DNA from: Charina bottae
Lineage: Eukaryota; Chordata; Lepidosauria; Squamata; Charinaidae
Assembly: GCA_023362775.1 (NCBI GenBank)
Contig: JALMGJ010000003.1
Coordinates: forward strand, 183,493,725 to 183,557,724
Direction of reading: 5' to 3'
Length of the DNA: 64,000 nt
Part shown: positions 55,848 to 64,000 of the stretch, piece after piece
Numbering within the stretch: the first letter of the stretch is position 1
Layout of the letters: each line of letters starts with the position of its first letter
Program-made: the position numbers and the translations under genes
Notes under the pieces: generated by a model
Told to the model about the DNA's origin: nothing
Seen by the model: only the letters and a program-made list of their open reading frames with translations
The model's database searches: none

Positions 55848-56042
55848 GACGACGCCATCAGCGCTTCCACGTTTTAGCGGAAAACACGAGGCTGCTGCTG
55901 CTGCCGCCGCCACCATACACACAACCGCCATACACGCCACCACTGTGCGCCCCCGCGCCGCTGCTGTGCACGTGGGCGCCCCCGCGCTGCCACCGCTGCC
56001 GCCGTTGGTGTGTCGCCAACGACGGCAGTTTGGAAAGCACTG
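55848..56042 (+). mobile_element. hAT-like GC-rich element, left end missing
   Basis: The right end GGCAGTTTGGAAAGCACTG and the subterminal CGTTGGTGTGTCGCC match the 16945 and 35829 family. The GC-rich interior holds the reverse of GGAAGCGCTGATGGCG. No left terminus or paired duplication is found. Confidence 0.7.
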
Positions 56043-59000
56043 TTCTAGACATTAAAAAAGAGAGATGATTTTTACTACAATGTGTCAATAACCCACCACT
56101 GCCATGCATAAATCTTGCATTAAGTTCAGGGCTTGAAATCATAAGCTCAAAAGCTCCTAAACAATTCTTCAAGTGCTGATATTGTGTATGATGCTTCTTC
56201 AAGTATCGTATGGTGGGTGGATTCCCATCATAGAGCCATAGAAAATGTAGGGGGAGAAAAAGCAAACTGACTGAAGTTTGAAAAATTATTACTTTTGCAG
56301 TTAAGGCAATCTTCATTTTAGGTTTTCTGAACATAATCTTCATTTTGATAAAATTATGCCAGCAATACCCTGGAATATATTATCACTTGCCTTCTGTTTA
56401 ATTTGCCTTTACAAGGGTTAGTCAGAAGAAATTGATAACTTGTTGCAGACAGCCTTTTAAAATTCTGGTGTTCAGCAATGTTAGCATTAATTAGTTCAAA
56501 CCATTTTGTTTACCAAATGTTCTTAGTTTATGATTATTTTACTATGTTTAGCTTTTTTTTCCTGAAAATGTTTTTCTAAGAAGATAGCTGTCTTCATTTT
56601 CCCACATACGCATAAAACAGGTGGACATGTTTGCCAAATTCTCTGAATATGCTCTTTTTTGTGTTTGTGATGGACAACATTGTGCCCTCAGAATATTCTG
56701 GAACAATTCCAAGCCTAAGGAAAGATGGATGCAAAATGGTGCCTGTCGCTAACTCTAGGGAAAAAAGGAAGCAACGGGAAACTCCAAAGGAAAAATGCTA
56801 TGTGGCTAACACTGCAAATTATAACTCTTGTCCATAGCAAATTGTTGAAGAATGCTTTCAAAATCTGTTTTTCTTCAAATATTTTGGAGAATAGTTGATG
56901 ATATGTCTCTCCAATTTTGCTATCCAAAAATGTGTGGACTTTTGAGATCATTTCCTGGTCTATCAAAGCTCCTCTGTTCTAAAGATTCTATACTTCCATA
57001 TTTCACTGCTAGGATTTTGAACAAAATAAAATCCAGCTACCTTTATTTTTTTCTTAGTATGTTTTAACACAGCTAGTCAAGTACCTGATATGATGAAATA
57101 TACATGTATATTCACATACAGAGAGCAGAGTTCAGAGCCATGCTTTAATTTCTGCAAAGGCATTATGGAGGAAGACACTGGATTCCTGACTAGGAAAAAA
57201 ATTCTCAACACATTTATTTAAGCATGGCTATTTTCTCTCTTCAGGCCTTCCAACCTGAGTTAGAAAAGATCTGGTAGAAGAAGCGGAATTGATGCATGCA
57301 TGCATTCTCTCACAATTTCATCATATCTATATGAAGTTTTACTGGGCTAGAGAGTGGAGCAAGTAGATGAGTTAAAACATCTTTATCCACATTGGTTGGG
57401 AATTCTGGAAATGCAATCTGAACACATCAGGACAGCACCGGATTGGGATAAACTGGTATAAAGGGTTCACAGAAGTAACTTAATTGAGGGTACTGCTAGC
57501 AGATAATTATTATTATCAGCTGCAATGGAGGCAGGACTGGGCTTCATTTCCTTCATGATTCCTGCCAAATGTTATCAGTGTTCCTCAAAAAGACCATCTA
57601 TGTTGTTGCCTTTGAGGGTCTGGGATAAAATTCACTGTATTTTTTAATACTGTTTTCACATTTTTTCTCTTTCCAGCATCTCTTAATGAAATCCAATATT
57701 GCATTTAAAGCAGCAACTATTAATTCAGCAATAAACAGTTATCTTACCTTTATTGGTTGCCTAGTTTGAATACAAACCCATTTAATCAAAAAAGCTAACC
57801 TGGAGGAAAGGGTAAGGGGAGAAAATGTCTGTGGTTTAATGATCACTGCAGAAAATAATTGATACTGCTGCATCATTAATAACTACCTTGTTTGTATAGC
57901 AATTCACAGTACTGATTGGATACTTTGGAGGAATGGGTGGAAAAGACATAACAACTTTGTCTATTTATTTGTTGTAAAGTGGAAATTTAAAAAAAAGTTC
58001 ATTATTTTGGGGATATGTGCTTTGCACCTTTGCTATTATTAGAGAAGAAGTTGTTATCTGAATCTCATACATGTGATGAATGTTTCCCTAGGCATTAAAC
58101 TACTGAATTATCTGTCAGTTTGATATGGAAAGTTAGCTGACAAAATGGATTGACCTGTCAATCAAAATGTACTTGAAGAAAACTTCAGCAGCTTCTCCAG
58201 TAGAACTGTCTCTGAAAAGGAGAATAAAGGCAATATAGAAATGACAAAATCCAGAAAATTCTAATCTCTTCTACAGGAGAAAATATCTGTTGCTCGGTGA
58301 AGCTGATAACTATATTTTATGTTACATTGTGAAAAATAAGCACTGTATAATAATGCTTGCTTGGTTTGTATTTACTTAGTGTGTGCTACACCATTTCATA
58401 AATCAAACTGCTAAATGGAAATCAATAATAAGATGAAATAAGGATCGTTATCATCAGTATTAAATTCTGACGTGATCAAGTCATGGAATACTTCAAGCAG
58501 AAGCTTGTAAGCCTTCTATTCCCAAGGAAGTGCACTGCTCTGTCACTTTTCATTTATTTATTTGGTTGGGACAGAGTGCTAGAGCTCACATTAAAACATG
58601 TTCTTAGAAGATAAAAATCTATCAATGCTATGAATGGTGCGCCTTCCTTTTTAATTTGTTTCCACTCTAAGAGCTACAGGTGAGCTAATTTATTTGAGCT
58701 TCATATTAGAGGCCTCACAACCTCCCTCGGGGGCAGGGTTGTATAAATTTGTATTACAGTGGTAATATTCACTACTATATATAAATATTCAACCCTTTGC
58801 TAGGATGCTAACTCACAAGACTTACACTTAGATGACTGTAATGCAGTGAATTTACTGTATGTATTAGAGTTATCGTTGGCCTGGATATGAGTAGCCTGAG
58901 GAAAGTCTATAGATGCTAGGAATGAACACTTTCCTTTTTTATTTGTTTCCACTTTCAGACTAGAAAGTGGAAAGTATTAATTTATCTGAGCCTCATACTA

Positions 59001-59064
59001 GAGGCCTGTATACCTGACAAATCCCAACAAGAACAAAACCAATTGTATTGACCTCTTAGTGATC
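56043..59064. other. No recognised feature
   Basis: About 3 kb of AT-rich sequence without recognised repeat or coding frame, the longest blank stretch here. Confidence 0.5.
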
Positions 59065-59414
59065 AGGAGTGAATATAATTACTGGACTTCTGGTGGGAAC
59101 ATGGCAGACTGAACAGCTGTGCCCGTGAGCTCTGCAGGCAGAACTGGCATCGTGGCAGTTTTTCCGGGCTCAAGCCAGGAGCGTTTTTCCAGATCAAGGA
59201 AAATGCTCGGAATTGACCCATTTGTCCTCCGGATGGCGAATTGCAGCCAGGAGATCATAAACAGCTTTTGCGATCGATGGGTAAGACTTCGCCGGGAGGC
59301 TGGGACGTCACCATTTCCAAGCCGCGCTGCAGCCTTTAAGGGACATTAAGTCCAGCCACCCCATTTCTAAAGCACCCAATTTATGTTTTTTTAAGTATTT
59401 GTACCCTAAGAGAG

Positions 59415-59748
59415 AAGGGGCATGGTGGCTCAGTGGATAAGATGCCAGGCTTGTCAATCGGAAGATCGCAAGTTCGGAGGTTCAAATCCCTAGCCCCGTG
59501 TGATGGAGTGAGCTCCCGCACTAGCCACAGCTCTTGCCAACCTAGCAATTCGAAAGCATGCAAATGCAAGTAGATTAATAGGTACCACTTCGGTGGGTAG
59601 GTAACAGTGTTCCACATGTGTCATGCTGGCCACATGACCGTGGAAGCGTCTTCGGACAATGCTGGCTCTTCGGCTAACAAATGGAGATGAGCACTGGCCC
59701 CTAGAGTCGGACACGACTGCATGAATGTGCAGGAGGAACCTTTACCTT
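59415..59748 (+). mobile_element. tRNA-derived SINE, BovB-tailed family, nested
   Basis: Perfect duplications TACCCTAAGAGAG at 59402-59414 and 59749-59761. A box TGGCTCAGTGGATAAG, B box GGTTCAAATCC, end AGAGTCGGACACGACT and a CTTTACCTTTA tail. It lies in the 5' part of the L1-like element. Confidence 0.93.
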
Positions 59749-60103
59749 TACCCTAAGAGAGGCTTTCCACATCAAGGAGAAACAATCTCTCTTGGTGCTT
59801 ATCGCTATTTTTGTGATTAATTTTTTTTGAAAAAATTATTTTTAAACTTTGGATTTTGCTTTCCATCCAATACTAAGGAGCGTTGAGAGTTTATTATCAT
59901 CTCCCTGTTATTATTTTTGTGCTAATTTTGAAGATTTTAGCATTTTTCCTACACACTGAATCTGCTGTTCTGAACTTTTACTTTCCTGCTGCTACTTTCT
60001 CTGGGGAACTGTCTGTTATCTTAACTCAGTTTCGAAATTTTCTATTACCTTTTACTGTTGCCGGTTAAGTATCCAGGGGGCGCCATAATTTACTGTGTGA
60101 GAC

Positions 60104-60538
60104 ATGGATGATCTTAACCAGGCTCTCTCTGACTTCCATCGAGATATTAAAGCAGATATTAAGCAGATTTTTTCTGATTCCTGCCAAGTCATTATGCAAG
60201 ACATTCAGAGCATTATGGAAAATACGTGGTCTAAAACGTGCCATCTGGTTGAGGATACTGTCAACGAAATTGAAGAATTTAACAGCGATGGAAATGTCTC
60301 CTCTGAGAGCGAGATGAGGGTTTCTGTTGAAATGCCAGATGAAATTGACAATGCTGAATTGAAGAAGTTTTATGGAGAAATTGAGTTGCAAGACATGAGT
60401 GAATTTGATTTTCTGATGGAATGCTATGGAAAAGAAGGGGTTATTATGTATGTGAGGTTTTTTGAAGAGAAGTCTGTGTTTGTGAGGGGAACAATTGGGC
60501 TGTTTGATTTCTTTAAGAAAATAGCTCTGTGTTTATTA
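60104..60538 (+). CDS. ORF1-type protein of half-LINE (interrupted at its end by BovB)
   Basis: The ATG at 60104 opens MDDLNQALSDFHRDIKADIK, followed by CQVIMQDIQSIMENTWSKTC and an acidic middle (NEIEEFNSDGNVSSESE). A C-terminal part is FDFLMECYGKEGVIMYVRFF and FDFFKKIALCLL. Present reading runs to 60568 only because BovB supplies extra codons; without the insertion the frame would end in TAG right after LCLL, giving about 145 residues. Charged heptad-like spacing suggests a coiled coil. No catalytic motif. A related frame is at 94-321. Confidence 0.5.
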
Positions 60539-60539
60539 T

Positions 60540-61856
60540 TTTGTTGTTGTTGTTGTTCAGTCGTTTAGTCGTGTCTGACTCTTCGTGACCTCATGGACCA
60601 TAGCACGCCAGGCCTTCCTGTCCTCCATTGTCTCTTGGAGTTTACTCAAATTCATGTTCATTACATCGGTGATGCTATCTAACCATCTCATCCTCTGCCG
60701 TCCCCTTCTCCTTTTGCCTTCAGTCTTTCCCAGCATCAGGGTATTTTCCAGTGAGTCCTCTCTTCGCATTAGGTGGCCAAAGTATTTGAGCTTCAGCTTC
60801 AGCATCTGTCCTTCCAATGAGCAGTCAGGGTTGATTTCCTTTAGGATTGACTGGTTTGACCTCCTTGCTGTCCAAGGGACTCTCAAGAGTCTTCTCCAGC
60901 ACCACAGTTTGAAAGCATCAGTTCTTCGGTGCTCAGCCTTCCTTATGGTCCAACTCTCACAGCCATACATTACTACTGGAAAAACCATAGCTTTTACTAT
61001 ACGGACCTTTGTCGGCAAGGTGATGTCTCTGCTTTTTAATATGCTGTCTAGGTTTGCCATAGCTTTCCTCCCAAGGAGCAAGCGTCTTTTAATTTCATGG
61101 CTGCAGTCACCGTCTGCGGTGATCTTGGAGCCCAAGAAAATAAAATCTGTCACTGCTTCCATTTCTTCCCCTTCTATTTGCCAGGAAGTGATGGGACCAG
61201 ATGCCATGATCTGGGTTTTTTTAATGTTGAGTTTCAAGCCAGCTTTTGCACTCTCCTCTTTCACCCTCATTAAGGGGCTCTTTAGTTCCTCTTCACTTTC
61301 TGCCATTAGGGTGGTATCGTCTGCATATCTGAGGTTGTTGATATTTCTCCCGGCAATCTTAACTCCGGCTTGTGATTCATCCAGCCCGGCATTTCTCATG
61401 ATGTACTCTGCATATAAGTTAAATAAGCAGGGTGATAATATACAGCCTTGTCGTACTCCTTTCCCAATTTTGAACCAGTCGGTTGTTCCATGTCCGGTTC
61501 TAACTGTTGCTTCTTGACCCGCATACAGGTTTCTCAGGAGACAGGTAAGGTGGTCTGGTACTCCCATCTCTTTAAGACTTTGCCACAGTTTGTTGTGATC
61601 CACACAATCAAAGGCTTTAGCGTAGTCAATGAAGCAGAAGTAGATGTTTTTCTGGAACTCTCTTGCTTTTTCCATGATCCAGCGAATGTTGGCAATCTGA
61701 TCTCTAGTTCCTCTGCCTCTTCGAAACCCAGCTTGCACTTCTGGTAGTTCTCGGTTCACATACTGCTGAAGCCTAGCTTGTAGGATTTTGAGCATAACCT
61801 TGCTAGCATGTGAAATGAGCGCAATTGTATAAATAAAATAAATAAAATAAATAAAA
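60540..61856 (-). mobile_element. BovB RTE LINE, 5'-truncated, nested
   Basis: GTGTTTATTAT flanks it at 60529-60539 and 61857-61867. On the minus strand, element sequence begins at CAATTGCGCTCATTTCACAT (about 61825), preceded by 25-30 bp of ATTTTATTT-type filler. It ends after the stop with GAACAACAACAACAACAA, the RTE-type short-repeat tail. The endonuclease and first RT segments are missing. Confidence 0.92.
60557..61795 (-). CDS. BovB reverse transcriptase, RT palm to C-terminus (partial, open)
   Basis: Four hundred and twelve codons without interruption. RT segments in order: EVQAGFRRGRGTRDQI (residues 19-34), FIDYAKAFDCVDH with motif A Asp57, GVRQGCILSPCLFNLY (113-128), LRYADDTTLMAES with YADD 157-160, LKLNIKKTQIM, FIFLGSKITADGD. 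The C-terminal part has PVVMYGCESWTIRKAEHRR, LKYFGHLMRRED, GKRRRGRQRMRWLD and ends KSQTRLND. The APE endonuclease and RT fingers were lost by 5' truncation, so it is not autonomous. BovB copies primed by this 3' end are known drivers of tRNA SINEs in squamates and ruminants. Confidence 0.93.
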   Translation of the reverse strand: MLKILQARLQQYVNRELPEVQAGFRRGRGTRDQIANIRWIMEKAREFQKNIYFCFIDYAKAFDCVDHNKLWQSLKEMGVPDHLTCLLRNLYAGQEATVRTGHGTTDWFKIGKGVRQGCILSPCLFNLYAEYIMRNAGLDESQAGVKIAGRNINNLRYADDTTLMAESEEELKSPLMRVKEESAKAGLKLNIKKTQIMASGPITSWQIEGEEMEAVTDFIFLGSKITADGDCSHEIKRRLLLGRKAMANLDSILKSRDITLPTKVRIVKAMVFPVVMYGCESWTIRKAEHRRTDAFKLWCWRRLLRVPWTARRSNQSILKEINPDCSLEGQMLKLKLKYFGHLMRREDSLENTLMLGKTEGKRRRGRQRMRWLDSITDVMNMNLSKLQETMEDRKAWRAMVHEVTKSQTRLND

Positions 61857-62492
61857 GTGTTTATTATAGGGATACTGTATGTAAATGCTTTGGTCTATTT
61901 TGAAGTGGATTAAGGGACTAAAAATATTTATCTGGATGGTCTTTTGGCTTTGGATGATTTAACTTATCATTAATGATTGGGATTAAGATTATTAGGGATT
62001 TTTTTAAAAAAAGATTTCTTGTATTATTAATTATAATGGCAGACAATTTACAAGCTTTTTTATTTTTGATTTTTATTATAGTAGACAGCAATGTATAGAA
62101 TAGTAGTAGGAAGGGAATAATAAAGTAATTGTTATCTTTGGGGGGGGGAAGTTGACTAGGTGATTTATGGTTTTTTTTTCTCTTTTAATATAAGGGGAGG
62201 GAGGAATGGTATTTAGTGATTTTTATAATGTGCTAAGGGGTTTACTTACAGAAATAATGTGATTTTGGTTTAATATAGAGTAAGGGATTGATTATAGAAA
62301 AATGCTGTATATCCTTGATGTTTAAAGTCGGAAGTCACTTCTTTTTGTAATCTATTTTAAAAAAAATTCTGTTATGTTTTCACACTTTTTAGTTCTTTTT
62401 CTTTTTTGTAGTTTTTTTTGTTTTCTGTATCTTTTATCTTTTTCTGAAATTTAATAAAATTCTTTTATAAAAAGGAGTGAATATAATTACTG

Positions 62493-63419
62493 TGATACAA
62501 AGTTATACAACCCCCTTCTGCGAGGAGATCTTGTGGACAGATGTAATAGGACAAGGTCTAAAAAGATGTTTTTGGAAATTTGATAATATGTTATGGGCAC
62601 TCATGCAAAAATGGCTGTCATGGAATGTGTAACTAATCACAAAGCTCTCCATTTACCAGAATGCTCAATTCCAACCGCTTTAGCAAACTTCCCATTTTCT
62701 GAAACTCCATTTTCTGTTTGTAAAAGTAGTAATTAAAGTGGGACTAAAGGAGGGAAGAGATTTGGATTCAAGGTGTGAGACCATAGAAGAGGGAACAATG
62801 CAATGCACATTATTGTTTCATTCTAGTCCAACCCCTTCTAGTACATATTATCTATTGGCTATTTATATGTACATATACCCCCGCTTTCAAATTTTCTAAT
62901 AGTAATTCTAGGGAGACAATAAATGACAAGGCATGGTGGAAAAGGATTTCTCCTTACCTGTTATGGTGCGGTCCTGATGCACATCAGGGCCGTCTGTAAA
63001 GGCTATTATGAAAGAAATAGAGGAGGAAAGAAAAACTTGAAGAACCTTCAACTTGTAGTTTGCCACAAAGTTAAGAAGCTTAAATCTGACTTTTTTTTTA
63101 ACAGCAGAGTGATTTATTCCCTAATGTTTTCCATTAAAATAAAAGGCATTGGGCTAGGTCCAGACTCAGCCACTGCTCTGCAGCAGGACTACTGAAATCA
63201 ATGGGAGAAGTTAATCAAGATTAACTTCCATTCCATGGATTTAAATGATTCTTAAATAAATATGGTCTGGAGCTTGAAGAAAGGTTATTATTTTCAAACA
63301 TATCATACTTTTCCTTGAAAGAGCTCAAATGAATATGTTTGTATTCCCCACAACCACAGCTTTGAGTAGGTTAGCCTGAAAAACAGACTAACCTCCAGGT
63401 TCAAATCCACAGCTGAGGG

Positions 63420-63420
<1 letters not shown>
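62493..63420. other. No gene; one palindromic relic
   Basis: AT-rich. AGAAGTTAATC-AAG-ATTAACTTC near 63207-63229 is an inverted repeat following TGAAATCAATGG, as in a common amniote palindromic repeat; too short to classify. Confidence 0.4.
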
Positions 63421-63495
<75 letters not shown>

Positions 63496-63516
63496 ATTTA
63501 TTTATTTATTTATTTC
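63421..63516. repeat. TTTC then TTTA microsatellite
   Basis: About eighteen TTTC units (63421-63494) followed by five TTTA units; the TTTA part is the tail of the L2 fragment next to it. Confidence 0.95.
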
Positions 63517-63565
63517 ATCACCGCCCATCTCACCCAAGAGTGACTCTGGGCAGTTTACAATATGT
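63512..63565 (-). mobile_element. L2-like LINE 3' tail
   Basis: TCACCGCCCATCTCACCC and GAGTGACTCTGGGCAG are the reverse complement of the L2 3' hairpin region. Confidence 0.75.
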
Positions 63566-64000
63566 TTCTTCATGCCTCATTCAATGTTGTAACAAAAGCA
63601 TTTGGCAGTTCATGATGACGGGCCATGTCCTAAAACATGTTGAACTTGCAATGCAATGCAATGCACAGCACAGCATTGCTAATCTTATTCAATATACTAG
63701 ATTAAAAAGTGATTTATAGGTTTGTGGTAGCCCAGAGTGTTCTGTGAACCCAGCCAGTATGGTAAATTTATAGTTCAGGGCATTACATGAACGTAAGGAG
63801 TTGGATTAACTGAGTAAACCACGGTTAGTGTGCTTTACAAATATAACCATTAAAGATTCATCTATGAGAAGCAAATGTAGGATGTAACATTGTCAACAAA
63901 AGTTATTTTCAAAGTAGACTAGTTATTTACTCTAATTGTTTAATGTCAAGTAGCCAGATGGAAAATCCATTTTATATTTTATCTCATTTTTGCTGATTTA
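63566..64000. other. No recognised feature
   Basis: Non-coding sequence; a small AATGC repeat lies near 63645-63665. Confidence 0.5.

Larger units (their letters stand above)
59085..62472 (+). mobile_element. ORF1-only L1-like element with 20-bp target duplication, carrying two younger insertions
   Basis: AGGAGTGAATATAATTACTG is present at 59065-59084 and 62473-62492. The unit starts ACTTCTGGTGGGAACATGGC-like text, has a GC-richer 5' UTR (to about 59360), a short frame (from 60104), and a T-rich 3' UTR ending CTGAAATTTAATAAAATTC plus an A-rich end, as in L1. Without the SINE (59415-59748) and BovB copy (60540-61856) it is about 1.7 kb. It has no RT. It is the same type as 42548-44672 but with a different ORF. 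Confidence 0.78.

Noticed and set aside
60585..61517. 310-codon plus-strand open frame
   Set aside because: It lies antisense to the BovB RT frame, which has full family motifs; the plus frame has none.

Overview
The window reads as non-genic DNA of a squamate reptile (lizard or snake; species not resolved). It is AT-rich, and every coding stretch I can explain belongs to a mobile element. I found no host exon, RNA gene or bacterial-style operon. The squamate call rests on the combination of elements: a BovB RTE LINE, L2-like and CR1-like LINEs, R4-like LINEs with a restriction-like endonuclease, L1-derived elements, Penelope-like elements (PLEs), two tRNA-derived SINE families (one Sauria-SINE-like, one with a BovB-like 3' end), and short hAT-like elements with 8-bp target duplications. 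Layout. 1-1.8 kb: L1 and BovB debris. 2.8-3.7 kb: R4-like remnant. 6.9-9.06 kb: old L2-like LINE broken by several insertions, followed to about 9.95 kb by a PLE. 10.2-10.9 kb: decayed RTE. 12.6-17.2 kb: two hAT-like elements, a 31-bp minisatellite, simple repeats, and an L1 tail flanked by an unusually long 78-bp duplication. 18.8-22.1 kb: two SINEs. 22.52-26.46 kb: a complete APE-type LINE with a 12-bp target duplication and a 5' end that can fold like an HDV ribozyme. 28.4-31.76 kb: nearly full L2-like LINE. 31.9-38.2 kb: SINEs, three PLE pieces with hammerhead-like cores, a 910-bp hAT-like element. 40.9-44.7 kb: CR1 tail, then an ORF1-only L1-like element with a 16-bp duplication. 45.2-50.5 kb: RTE remnant, SINE, second R4-like copy carrying two nested insertions. 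50.7-52.2 kb: CR1-like LINE split by a 5'-truncated L2. 55-56 kb: SINE and hAT-like fragment. 59.09-62.47 kb: second ORF1-only L1-like element with a 20-bp duplication, carrying a nested SINE and a nested open BovB copy. 63.4-63.6 kb: microsatellite plus L2 tail. How the parts relate: the LINEs provide reverse transcriptase, and the SINEs and ORF1-only elements depend on them. The BovB-like SINE shares a 16-nt 3' motif (15 of 16) with the BovB copy in the window. The Sauria-like SINE ends in a hairpin resembling the L2 3' end. Nested insertions give a relative time order at four places. The strongest candidates for new biology are the HDV-topology fold exactly at the 5' boundary of the complete LINE (22524-22646), the hammerhead-like cores in three PLE contexts, and the two ORF1-only L1-like elements. 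All calls come from reading the sequence; clade names follow motif recognition and were not checked against a repeat library.
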